Below are positions 1 to 6,640 of a DNA stretch of 10,281 nt, piece by piece. A program made the position numbers and the translations under genes. The stretch comes from an uncultured bacterium. Its GTDB lineage: Bacteria; Planctomycetota; Phycisphaerae; Phycisphaerales; SM1A02. The stretch covers positions 1 through 10,281 of the forward strand of contig CAIWNO010000009.1 of NCBI GenBank assembly GCA_903914045.1. The letters are read 5' to 3'. The notes beneath the pieces are model-generated. The model worked only from the letters and a program-made list of their open reading frames with translations. It did no database searches and was not told the DNA's origin. Each line of letters begins with the position of its first letter. Within the stretch, counting starts at the first letter, position 1.

Positions 1-1388
1 CCAAGTTGCGCGAAATGTGAGTTGATCCAATTTGAAATTGCGTACACCTGCGTCTTTAACAAATCGCCAATAGGGGCGACGGCGCCAACCATGTCACCGT
101 ACAACGTGGCGTAGCCGGTGGCCAACTCGCTTTTATTTCCAGTGGCAAGAACCAACGAGCCATCCGAGTTGCTCACCGACATGGAAGTGAGTCCGCGCAA
201 TCGGCTCTGAAGATTTTCGTCGGCCAGACCTTCGAACGCGCCAAGACCCGCGCGCAATTTTTGCGCCATCAATTCGTGGGCTTGATCAATGGGTAGCGTG
301 AGCAAGCGGCCCAGTTGCAAGCGGCGCGCCAATTCTTTGGCGTCGGCAACGCTGCCTTCGCTGGAATATTTTGATGGCATCATGATGCCGGTGATATTGT
401 GCGCGCCCAAGGCCAGCGCGGCCAGCGTTGCCACCAGCGCGGAGTCAATGCCGCCGGACAATCCAATGGTGGCCTTGGCGTGCTTGGTTTTAGCGAAATA
501 GCCCGCAATTCCGCACACTATGGCGCTGGTGAGATCGCCCTCGGCGCAGGGCTGCGCAAGGATCAACGCGTTGGCAACAGATGTGATTTGCGCGCTGGAG
601 TCCCCACTACTTGTACGCGCGCTTGCAACGCTGCGATCAATCGTGATCATGTCGGGTTGAAATAATGTGCCCATGTGCGTGATGGCGCCCGCGCGCGACA
701 CGCCAATGCTGCCACCGTCAAAAACTAAATCGTCGTTGGCGCCAACTTGTTGACAAGAGAATATTGGAACGGCACATTTTTTGGCCAGTTGGCACAAGCG
801 TGCGTGTTGACGCGCGCGCTTTCCAAGTACAAACGGACTGGCGCTTGAAACCAACAATGCCGTGGCGCCGGCTTTGACGGTTTCCGCCACGGGATCAATG
901 TCATAGTGGCGCGATGTGGCGACATCATCCGCGCCCCAAATGTCCTCGCAAATCAACAAGCCATATTTTTCGCCGGCGTGCTCAATCACCAATGTGTTCT
1001 CGCCGGGCGAAAAATATCTGTCCTCATCAAAGACGTCATAGGTTGGAAGAAGCCGCTTGTCGTAGTACCGCTCAATCACGCCACCGCGGCACACCGCCAA
1101 ACAATTCGCCAAGCCGCGACCCGCGCGATCAACGCTTCGAACCGCGCCAATGATCAGCGTCATGTCTGGAAATTTTTTCGCAATCTCCGTCAGGGCGCGC
1201 TCACACGCGGCCGCCACGCCCGCGCGCAACACCAAGTCGCGCGGCGGATATCCCAGCAGCGCCATTTCGCCAGTGAGCACAAGCGTGGCGCCGTCCGTGC
1301 GTGCTTTTTCAGCAGCGTCCATGATCAATTGCTGGTTGCCCAGCACATCGCCAACAATGGGATCAAGTTGTGCCAACGCAATGCGCAT
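1..1388 (-). CDS. nadE: Glutamine-dependent NAD+ synthase (3' partial)
   Basis: This enzyme makes NAD+ from deamido-NAD+, ATP and glutamine, the last step of NAD synthesis in the cytosol. I read 462 codons before the left edge; the family is usually about 540-560 residues, so the C-terminus lies outside. The N-terminal half is a nitrilase-type glutaminase whose triad is visible: E41 in GEMALLGYPPRDL, K111 in YYDKRLLPTYDVF, C147 in LLICEDIWG. The synthetase half has the ATP-pyrophosphatase loop SGGIDS at residues 311-316, ENLQSRLRG from residue 391 and TGNKSELATGYATLYGD from residue 416. The ATG at 1388 gives the normal nitrilase opening, MRIALAQLDP. No clear Shine-Dalgarno sequence precedes it. 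The stop of the upstream regulator gene is 200 bp away, and a hairpin and 14-bp repeats fill that gap, so an own promoter is likely. Family identity is certain; the missing end cannot be judged. Confidence 0.96.
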   Translation of the reverse strand, partial: MRIALAQLDPIVGDVLGNQQLIMDAAEKARTDGATLVLTGEMALLGYPPRDLVLRAGVAAACERALTEIAKKFPDMTLIIGAVRSVDRAGRGLANCLAVCRGGVIERYYDKRLLPTYDVFDEDRYFSPGENTLVIEHAGEKYGLLICEDIWGADDVATSRHYDIDPVAETVKAGATALLVSSASPFVLGKRARQHARLCQLAKKCAVPIFSCQQVGANDDLVFDGGSIGVSRAGAITHMGTLFQPDMITIDRSVASARTSSGDSSAQITSVANALILAQPCAEGDLTSAIVCGIAGYFAKTKHAKATIGLSGGIDSALVATLAALALGAHNITGIMMPSKYSSEGSVADAKELARRLQLGRLLTLPIDQAHELMAQKLRAGLGAFEGLADENLQSRLRGLTSMSVSNSDGSLVLATGNKSELATGYATLYGDMVGAVAPIGDLLKTQVYAISNWINSHFAQL

Positions 1389-1425
1389 GTGGCAGATGCT
1401 ACGAATTCTTCACGCTATTGGGAGC

Positions 1426-1462
1426 ACAATGAATGACCGCTGAGATGGCGGTATTTCATTGT
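1426..1462. promoter_or_regulatory. Inverted repeat upstream of nadE
   Basis: ACAATGAA (1426-1433) pairs with TTCATTGT (1455-1462), and ACCGC (1436-1440) pairs with GCGGT (1448-1452). Two opposed mismatches separate the two helices and the loop is 7 nt. It lies 38 bp upstream of the nadE ATG and about 130 bp beyond the stop of the regulator gene. No T tract follows on either strand, which argues against a simple intrinsic terminator. A second, separate dyad, CACAAT-TTC-ATTGTG, sits at 1475-1489. Either could be an operator or an mRNA leader structure; the function is not known. Confidence 0.5.
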
Positions 1463-1509
1463 CACGGCGGCGAACACAATTTCATTGTGCACAAGTTCTC
1501 GCGCTAGCC

Positions 1510-1565
1510 ACGCCGGCACAACTACGCCGTCACAATCACGTCGGCACAATCACGCCGGCACAATC
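1510..1565. repeat. 14-bp tandem repeat, four units
   Basis: Four head-to-tail 14-bp units with consensus ACGCCGGCACAATC lie at 1510-1523, 1524-1537, 1538-1551 and 1552-1565. They differ from the consensus by two, one, one and no bases, and a decayed fifth unit follows to about 1577. On the minus strand, the coding direction of both flanking genes, each unit reads GATTGTGCCGGCGT. The array begins about 20 bp after the regulator stop codon and upstream of nadE. The ATTGTG/CACAAT core recurs in the two dyads at 1426-1489. It could be a set of protein-binding sites or a small minisatellite. Confidence 0.75.
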
Positions 1566-1588
1566 ACGCGCGCCAATATTCAAACGCT

Positions 1589-2197
1589 TTATCCCGCTTG
1601 CGACATGCGATTCTCAAGCGCCGACAAGATGGAGCGCACGGTGCAGGGCTTGCGCACAATCGCGCCAACACCCGCGCGCATTAAAGTTGCATCATCGGCC
1701 GCGGTGAGCGTCTCGCCGATGGCCACAACGCGCGCGGATCTTTTTTCACTGCGCAACCACGACGCCAATCCAGCCGCCTCGTTCACGCCAATATTGCAGT
1801 CCACAACAATGGCGCTTGGACGCGATCGCTCACACAGCACGCCGGCTTCAAAGGCGCCGCGCACAATGAACACCTGGCGTTTTGTTTCTTGCACAATCAC
1901 ATCGCGCAATGTTTGCGCCGTGGTCGCGTTGGCGTCCACAATCAGCAACGTTCCCTGGCCAAGCGCTTCGGCAAATCCAGCCAAAGGCAAACTATGTTTG
2001 CGCATGAAATTTTCCAGCGCCTCGTGCGTCACGCGCCGATCGCGGCTGCCTGGAATGCGGTAACCCTCAAGTCGGCCGCAATCAATCCACTTGCTCACGG
2101 TGCGCGCGGCAACTTTGCAAATAATGGCGACTTCGCCGGTGGTCAGAACGTTGTTGGTTTTTGAAATTTCTGTCATGGCGCAATGACTTCGGGCCAT
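1589..2197 (-). CDS. HTH (MerR/excisionase-like) plus receiver-like regulator
   Basis: A 202-residue putative DNA-binding regulator. Residues ~16-60 (VLTTGEVAIICKVAARTVSKW, then GYRIPGSRDRRV) match the helix-turn-helix of the BldC/excisionase class, in which the RIPG..R.R loop forms the wing. Residues ~82-195 look like a receiver domain: LLIVDAN with one pocket aspartate (D88), VVDCN with the candidate phosphoacceptor D123, and VRKPC with the conserved lysine K173. The second acidic residue of the usual DD pair is A89, and the Thr/Ser switch position is unclear, so phosphorylation is uncertain. The DNA-binding domain comes first, the reverse of normal response regulators. No histidine kinase is nearby. 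An alternative ATG at 2176 would remove seven residues; neither start has a clear ribosome binding site. The target genes are unknown. Confidence 0.85.
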   Translation of the reverse strand: MARSHCAMTEISKTNNVLTTGEVAIICKVAARTVSKWIDCGRLEGYRIPGSRDRRVTHEALENFMRKHSLPLAGFAEALGQGTLLIVDANATTAQTLRDVIVQETKRQVFIVRGAFEAGVLCERSRPSAIVVDCNIGVNEAAGLASWLRSEKRSARVVAIGETLTAADDATLMRAGVGAIVRKPCTVRSILSALENRMSQAG

Positions 2198-2230
2198 TCA
2201 AGAGGTGACTGAAGCCCCACTTTGAATTAT

Positions 2231-2236
2231 TTTATA
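2231..2236 (-). promoter_or_regulatory. Possible -10 box for the HTH-receiver gene
   Basis: In an A+T-rich stretch (2221-2245) the minus strand reads TATAAA within TTTATAAAATAAT, about 35 bp upstream of the first ATG of the regulator gene. No good TTGACA-like element is found 16-18 bp further upstream, so this is only a weak promoter candidate. Confidence 0.25.
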
Positions 2237-2265
2237 AATTGTTGATGTATGGCATTTCCACGCTT

Positions 2266-2288
2266 AAAACCGCGTAATTCACGGTTTT
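2266..2288. terminator. A/T-flanked hairpin between ilvA and the HTH-receiver gene
   Basis: AAAACCG (2266-2272) pairs with CGGTTTT (2282-2288) around a 9-nt loop, and the arm ends in T residues on both strands. The stem has only three G-C pairs and lies about 150 bp past the ilvA stop, so it could be a weak bidirectional terminator or an operator near the regulator promoter. The rest of this 239-bp spacer holds only one more short hairpin, CTGCGC (2311-2316) with GCGCAG (2325-2330). Confidence 0.3.
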
Positions 2289-2436
2289 TATGGATTCAGA
2301 AGCCCGATACCTGCGCTTCAATGCGCGCAGTGGCGACAGGTTGATGAGTCACCCCTACCACCGCGCAGGGTTGGACATTCCAAAGAATTGGTATAAAAAC
2401 TTTTTAATTTTCGCACGCCTTCGCGACGCACGCGAC

Positions 2437-3684
2437 TCAATCTTCGAGTGGCTTGGACTCTGAAATAATTCGAATGCCCTTGGCCACAAGCGCGGCGCGC
2501 AACTGCGACAAGTGATCGCCGTCGCGCACTTCAAGCGTGCACTTCACCATGACGGTGCTCACATCGGCGCCACCAAATGTTCGGTCGTGCTCAATTTGTT
2601 TCACGCTTGCTCCAACCTGCGCAATCGTTGCGGCAAGTTCCGCCAATCCACCAGGCCGATCGGAAATCACGGCTGTGAATTGCGCCATGCGCTCATCCAG
2701 CACAACGCCGCGCTCGATCACGCGCGTCAACATCATGGGATCAATGTTGCCACCGCACAACACAATGGCAACGCGCTTGCTATGCAGTGAATTTAATTTT
2801 CCAGCCAAGAACGCGGCCAAGCCAACCGCGCCCGCGCCCTCGACCACGCCCTTCTCCAATTCCAGAATTCGCAAGATGGCCAACGCGATATGTTCCTCAC
2901 GCACAGTCACCACTTCATCCACCCGCTCGCGCGCCAACGCGAAGGCGCGGTCGCCCACTTGCGGCACCGCCAAACCATCCGCCAAGGTTGCGCCGTGCCA
3001 CGCGTCCACTGGATGACCCGCTTGCAAGGCGTTGTGCAAACTTGGACAACGCTCCGGCTCCACTCCAATCACCTTCACGCGCGGATTTTTCTCCTTCACC
3101 GCAATGGCCAGCCCCGCGATCAAACCAGCGCCGCCCACGGGGACAACAATGGCGTCCACGTTCTTCACTTGTTCAATGATTTCAAGCCCAATTGTGCCCG
3201 CGCCCGCGATGATGGCGGCGTCGTTGAAGCCGTGTATGTAGGTTAATTTTTCCGCGACGGCAATCTCGTCGGCTTTCACTTTGGCCTCGGCGATATTTTG
3301 CCCGTGCAGCACAACTTTGGCGCCAAAGGCGTGGCAGCGCGTCTGTTTGACCAACGGCGCGCCCTTGGGCATGACAACCGTGATTGGAATTGAAAGTTCG
3401 CGTCCGTGATAGGCAAGCGCCAACGCGTGATTGCCAGCGCTGGCCGCAATCACGCCGCGCTTGCGCGTGGCCACATCCAACAAAAGCAACGCGTTGCGCG
3501 CGCCGCGCTCCTTGAAACTTCCGGTGCGCTGCAAATATTCCGTCTTGCAAAAAATAGCGGCGCCGCACAACTCGCTCAAGGCCGCGCTTTCTTGGCATGA
3601 TGTGCGAATAATTCCGCTTTCAATGCGCGCCTGCGCCGCGACAATGTCGGCGTAGGTCACATCGCTTGCGGTTGAGACGCTCAC
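2437..3684 (-). CDS. ilvA: Threonine ammonia-lyase with C-terminal ACT domain
   Basis: A 415-residue PLP enzyme of the serine/threonine dehydratase family. It deaminates threonine to 2-oxobutyrate and ammonia, the entry to isoleucine synthesis or threonine breakdown. K58 in TGSFKERGARNAL is the Schiff-base lysine, N85 in SAGNHA contacts PLP, and PVGGAGLIAG (182-191) is the phosphate-binding loop, with alanine where GGGGL is usual. LCGGNID near residue 314 binds the pyridine side. Residues ~337-410 (FTAVISDRPGGLAELAATI...) form one ACT domain. This is the medium form of the family, shorter than E. coli IlvA, which has a longer regulatory region. The start is GTG at 3684, supported by AAAGGAGA 4 nt upstream. 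The gene stands alone, 142 bp after pckA. Whether the ACT domain gives isoleucine feedback cannot be read; tdcB-like naming is also possible. Confidence 0.93.
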   Translation of the reverse strand: MSVSTASDVTYADIVAAQARIESGIIRTSCQESAALSELCGAAIFCKTEYLQRTGSFKERGARNALLLLDVATRKRGVIAASAGNHALALAYHGRELSIPITVVMPKGAPLVKQTRCHAFGAKVVLHGQNIAEAKVKADEIAVAEKLTYIHGFNDAAIIAGAGTIGLEIIEQVKNVDAIVVPVGGAGLIAGLAIAVKEKNPRVKVIGVEPERCPSLHNALQAGHPVDAWHGATLADGLAVPQVGDRAFALARERVDEVVTVREEHIALAILRILELEKGVVEGAGAVGLAAFLAGKLNSLHSKRVAIVLCGGNIDPMMLTRVIERGVVLDERMAQFTAVISDRPGGLAELAATIAQVGASVKQIEHDRTFGGADVSTVMVKCTLEVRDGDHLSQLRAALVAKGIRIISESKPLED

Positions 3685-3688
3685 TGAA

Positions 3689-3704
3689 TCTCCTTTGACG
3701 TCAA
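3689..3704 (-). promoter_or_regulatory. Strong ribosome binding site overlapping a TTGACGTCAA palindrome
   Basis: On the minus strand AAAGGAGA (3689-3696) sits 4 nt before the GTG start of ilvA and fixes that start. Immediately upstream and overlapping it by two bases is the perfect 10-bp palindrome TTGACGTCAA (3695-3704), itself overlapping CAAGCTTG (3702-3709). A protein bound there, or a local RNA fold, could affect translation; this is inference. Confidence 0.6.
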
Positions 3705-3715
3705 GCTTGCTGCAC

Positions 3716-3830
3716 GTGTCAAGTGCGACATGCGTGTCACGCTAAACATGCGCGTGAAGTACGACATGCATGTCAAGTGCAACATGCGTGTCACGCTAAA
3801 CATGCGCGTCAAGTTTGACATGCTCGTCAA
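3716..3830. repeat. 18-bp tandem repeat in a duplicated 54-bp block
   Basis: Six contiguous 18-bp units, consensus GTGTCAAGTGCGACATGC, lie at 3716, 3734, 3752, 3770, 3788 and 3806, with a truncated seventh at 3824-3830. Units 2 and 5 are identical (GTGTCACGCTAAACATGC). Units 1 and 4 agree at 16 of 18 bases and units 3 and 6 at 15 of 18, so the array is two copies of a 54-bp block with 49 of 54 bases matching. The junctions of units have dyad symmetry, perfect at 3763-3774 (GACATGCATGTC). The array fills most of the 142-bp spacer upstream of ilvA, and its truncated end runs over the pckA stop codon. No spacers separate the units, so it is not CRISPR. Several units read TTGACA on the minus strand. 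Confidence 0.92.
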
Positions 3831-5407
3831 ACCGTTGGACCCGCCGCGCGCACCGCGTCGCTGATGGCAAACTTGGTGTCATTGGCGCGGAATTTGGCCG
3901 CCAATTGCTTGGCGCTGGCGTCGTAGGCGGCGCCATCCTTCCAGGTCTTGCGCGGATCAAGCACTTCGCTTGGAACTCCGGGCACTTCCACCGGCATGTG
4001 CAAACCAAAGATCGGATGCGTTGTGGTCTTCACATTTTTCAGCGAGCCGTTCAAGATGGCCGTGACCATGGCGCGCGTGTAAGCCAACTTAAATCGGCTA
4101 CCAACTCCGTATGCGCCACCAGTCCAACCCGTGTTGAGCAACCACACATCGGTTGAGTTCTTACGAATGCGATCCGCCAACATGGTGGCATACACCATTG
4201 GCGCGCGCGGCATGAATGGCCCGCCAAAGCACGCGCTGAAATTTGGCTGAGGCTCCGTCACGCCAGCCTCGGTGCCCGCCAACTTGGATGTGTAGCCATT
4301 CAAGAAGTAGTACTGCGCTTGCTCAGGTGTCAATTTGGAAAGCGGCGGCAGAACGCCAAATGCATCCGCGGAAAGAAAGATGCAATTGGTTGGCTGACCC
4401 GCGACGCTTGGCATGATCGCATTGGCAATGTGGCTTAGCGGATAAGTGGCGCGCGTATTTTCCGTGCGCTTGGTGCTGTCGTAATCAGGAATGCGCGTGA
4501 CCGGATCAACGGTGGTATTTTCCAACACGCTTCCAAAGCGAATCGCCTTGAAGATTTCCGGCTCGGTGGCCAGCGAAAGTTTGATGCACTTGGCGTAGCA
4601 GCCGCCTTCAATGTTGAACACGCCGCGGTCGCTCCAACCGTGCTCATCATCGCCCACCAAATCACGGTTTGGATCGGCGCTAAGCGTGGTCTTGCCCGTG
4701 CCAGAAAGTCCAAAGAAAATAGCCACATTCTTGGCATCCTTGCGGTCCACATTGGCGGAGCAATGCATTGGAAACACGCCGCGATCTGGCAAGTCGTAAT
4801 TCATGGCGTAGAAAATGCTCTTCTTCATTTCACCCGCGTAGCGCGTACCAATGATCACCACTTTCTTGCGCTCAAGGCTTTGAATAATGGCCACGCCACC
4901 AGTCACGCCGTACTTGGTTGGATCAGTCAACTTCATGGAGCCCGCGTTGATGATGGTCCAATCTTGTTGCCATGCCTCAAGTTCATTTGCCTCGGCGTTG
5001 ATAAAAAGTGTTTTGGCGAAGAGCGAGTGCCACGCCTCTTCCGTGAACACGCTGACTTTGCAGCGATACTTGGTGTCGGCACCGGCGTAGCCATCGAAGC
5101 GGAATAAATCGCGACGCTGACGCAAGTGATCCATGGCCAGCGCGTCAAGCGCGTCAAAATTCTCAGGCGAAATGGCTTGATTGACTTTGCCCCAATCAAT
5201 GTTGCCGTGAATGCCAGCGGTGTCCTCCAAATATTTATCGTTGGGACTGCGGCCGGTGCGGTCACCGGTGTCGCATGTGATCGCGCCGTTGGAGGCAAGC
5301 ACGCCTTCGCCTCGCGCAAGCGCCAACTCCACCAATCTTGGCACGGGCAAATTCGCGTGAATGGCTGCTGTTCCAAAATCAATTTTGCGATCGGTTGCAG
5401 TTGGCAT
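3827..5407 (-). CDS. pckA: Phosphoenolpyruvate carboxykinase (ATP)
   Basis: A 526-residue cytosolic enzyme that converts oxaloacetate and ATP to PEP, CO2 and ADP, the first committed step of gluconeogenesis from TCA intermediates. Family hallmarks in order: RTGRSPNDKY (50-59, substrate-binding arginine), the P-loop GLSGTGKTT (233-241), VGDDEHGWSD (251-260, metal-binding aspartates), then ADAFGVLPP, and near the C-terminus NTGWTGGAYGVGSRFKL. These define the ATP class, not the GTP class. Length is normal for the family. I chose ATG 5407 over the in-frame upstream ATG at 5488 because AAAGGAG (5415-5421) lies 7 nt before it and MPTATDRKIDF is a normal beginning, while the 27 extra residues look like untranslated leader. 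The stop codon lies at the edge of the 18-bp repeat array. About 250 bp of non-coding sequence separate the start from the divergent tRNA-His. Confidence 0.96.
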   Translation of the reverse strand: MPTATDRKIDFGTAAIHANLPVPRLVELALARGEGVLASNGAITCDTGDRTGRSPNDKYLEDTAGIHGNIDWGKVNQAISPENFDALDALAMDHLRQRRDLFRFDGYAGADTKYRCKVSVFTEEAWHSLFAKTLFINAEANELEAWQQDWTIINAGSMKLTDPTKYGVTGGVAIIQSLERKKVVIIGTRYAGEMKKSIFYAMNYDLPDRGVFPMHCSANVDRKDAKNVAIFFGLSGTGKTTLSADPNRDLVGDDEHGWSDRGVFNIEGGCYAKCIKLSLATEPEIFKAIRFGSVLENTTVDPVTRIPDYDSTKRTENTRATYPLSHIANAIMPSVAGQPTNCIFLSADAFGVLPPLSKLTPEQAQYYFLNGYTSKLAGTEAGVTEPQPNFSACFGGPFMPRAPMVYATMLADRIRKNSTDVWLLNTGWTGGAYGVGSRFKLAYTRAMVTAILNGSLKNVKTTTHPIFGLHMPVEVPGVPSEVLDPRKTWKDGAAYDASAKQLAAKFRANDTKFAISDAVRAAGPTV

Positions 5408-5613
5408 GTTGTGGCTCCTTTGGGACAAAGTCGAAACAGAGAACTCTACCACGAACCCAAAGATGAAACCAAGTCGCAAACCATGCAAGAATTTGACCGC
5501 TATTTGGGGCGCTCTTCAGAACCCCACGTTTTATGATTCACCCAATTCAACCGCGCAATGCCGCACATGGCTCCCCACCGCTCGACATTGCTCACAGATT
5601 AAATAAATAAATT

Positions 5614-5648
5614 CACTTTGCCCACGGCGCTCCAAATGCCGTAAAGTG
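5614..5648. other. Bulged inverted repeat just upstream of tRNA-His
   Basis: CACTTT (5614-5619) pairs with AAAGTG (5643-5648) and ACGGC (5624-5628) with GCCGT (5638-5642). Eleven pairs surround a 9-nt loop, with a 4-nt bulge GCCC on the 5' side. It overlaps the likely tRNA-His promoter, so it may be an operator, or the end of a structure serving the pckA side. The rest of the 5408-5660 spacer is unremarkable apart from an A+T-rich run at 5599-5613. Confidence 0.4.
5618..5647 (+). promoter_or_regulatory. Candidate promoter of tRNA-His
   Basis: TTGCCC (5618-5623) and TAAAGT (5642-5647) each match the sigma-70 consensus at four of six positions with an 18-bp gap. Transcription would start about 7 nt before the tRNA, a usual distance. 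There is no other good candidate in the spacer. Confidence 0.35.
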
Positions 5649-5660
5649 TCCCGCTCATAT

Positions 5661-5734
5661 GGCGGTCGTAGCTCAGTAGGTAGAGCATCGGGTTGTGATC
5701 CTGAGGGTCGCGGGTTCAAATCCCGTCGATCGCC
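5661..5734 (+). tRNA. tRNA-His(GTG)
   Basis: A complete cloverleaf folds by eye. The acceptor stem has 8 pairs when the extra 5' G (G-1, at 5661) pairs with C73, the identity mark of histidine tRNA; one pair is G-U. T8 and A9 precede the D arm GCTC/GAGC. The anticodon loop TTGTGAT carries GTG at 5695-5697. The T arm is GCGGG-TTCAAAT-CCCGT. CCA is not encoded. A nitrilase gene starts 7 nt after the 3' end, so the two are probably co-transcribed. Confidence 0.97.
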
Positions 5735-5741
5735 CTTTCTT

Positions 5742-6623
5742 GTGAAATGTGTCGCGCTTCAATTTGATCCCGTTTGGGAAAACCCGACTGAATCGCGCGG
5801 GCTGATTGTGGACATGCTTGCGCGCGCTGGCGATTTGTCCAATGCGCTGGTGGTGCTTCCAGAAATGGCCGAGAGTGGTTTCACCAATAATCCCGCTCGC
5901 GTGGCTGATGGAAAATCTGAATTGTTCGCGTGCGCGCAGTCCAAAAAATATGGCTGCTATTTGCAACATGGTTTCGCTCAGGCGCGCGGCGATTCATTTG
6001 TGAACATGGTGGCCATAGCGGACCCGCAAGGAACCATTGTTGCCCGCTACGCCAAGACGCACTTATTCTCGCCCACCAGCGAGCACGCGCATTATCAAGC
6101 GGGCGACAGCGTGACCGTGGCGAAGTTGGCCCTTGCCACAAGCGCGACACATTCAGAGCCTGCGCAAAAAATTTCCAGCCATGACATTGCCAAAGTCAAT
6201 CCGCGGCGCGCGTTGCAAAGCAATGACGCTGTTTCAGTTGCGCCCATGATTTGCTACGACCTGCGCTTTCCAGAAGTGTGGCGCCACGCGGCGCTTGCCG
6301 GCGCGGAGTTGTTCACGCTTTCCGCATGCTGGCCCGCGCCTAGGGCCGATCATCGGCGCGCGCTGTGCATTGCCCGCGCCATAGAAAATCAAGCCGTAGT
6401 GGTGGCGTGCAATCGAGTTGGCAACGAGCCAAACACCTCATATGCGGGCGAATCATTTATTCTTTCGCACACTGGTCAGGTGCTGGCGGTTGCCGGCGAC
6501 ACGTCAGAAATACTGACCGCGACTATTGATATGAATGAAGTCCGGGCCTGGCGCGCCAAGTTTCCGGCGTTACGGGACATGCGCCGCGAGTTACTTGGAC
6601 ATTGCACCATAAAAGATTGCTAA
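5742..6623 (+). CDS. Nitrilase-superfamily amidase, YafV/omega-amidase-like
   Basis: A 293-residue cytosolic carbon-nitrogen hydrolase. The catalytic triad is visible: E41 in LVVLPEMAESGF, K105 in YAKTHLFSPTSEH and C171 in ICYDLRFPEVW. The context around Glu and Cys and the EHAHYQAGD segment resemble YafV-type omega-amidases, which hydrolyse 2-oxoglutaramate or 2-oxosuccinamate; Nit1-like repair of deaminated glutathione is an alternative. The spacing from Lys to Cys is 66 residues, whereas I recall roughly 35-40 in relatives; the extra ~30 residues lie around 131-162. I chose GTG 5742 because VKCVALQFDPVWENP is the normal family opening. The frame is open upstream to an ATG at 5646, but that stretch is tRNA-His. 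No Shine-Dalgarno sequence is present in the 7-nt gap after the tRNA. The gene is unrelated in sequence to nadE except for the shared glutaminase/nitrilase fold. Confidence 0.9.
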   Translation: MKCVALQFDPVWENPTESRGLIVDMLARAGDLSNALVVLPEMAESGFTNNPARVADGKSELFACAQSKKYGCYLQHGFAQARGDSFVNMVAIADPQGTIVARYAKTHLFSPTSEHAHYQAGDSVTVAKLALATSATHSEPAQKISSHDIAKVNPRRALQSNDAVSVAPMICYDLRFPEVWRHAALAGAELFTLSACWPAPRADHRRALCIARAIENQAVVVACNRVGNEPNTSYAGESFILSHTGQVLAVAGDTSEILTATIDMNEVRAWRAKFPALRDMRRELLGHCTIKDC

Positions 6624-6640
6624 GAATTGCGCATGTTTTA

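Noticed and set aside
906..1436. 176-residue plus-strand open frame
   Set aside because: It is antisense to the highly conserved nadE glutaminase domain; the composition is that of a shadow frame.
1485..2063. 192-residue plus-strand open frame
   Set aside because: It is antisense to the HTH-receiver gene and its beginning translates the 14-bp repeats.
3716..3830. CRISPR array
   Set aside because: The 18-bp units are contiguous, without unique spacers, and no cas gene is present.
5408..5488. 27-residue N-terminal extension of PEP carboxykinase from ATG 5488
   Set aside because: The ATG at 5407 has a well-spaced AAAGGAG and gives the normal protein length; the extension is unlike the family.
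5646..5741. ATG at 5646 as the amidase start
   Set aside because: The first 32 codons are a read-through of tRNA-His and its flanks; the nitrilase homology begins right at GTG 5742.
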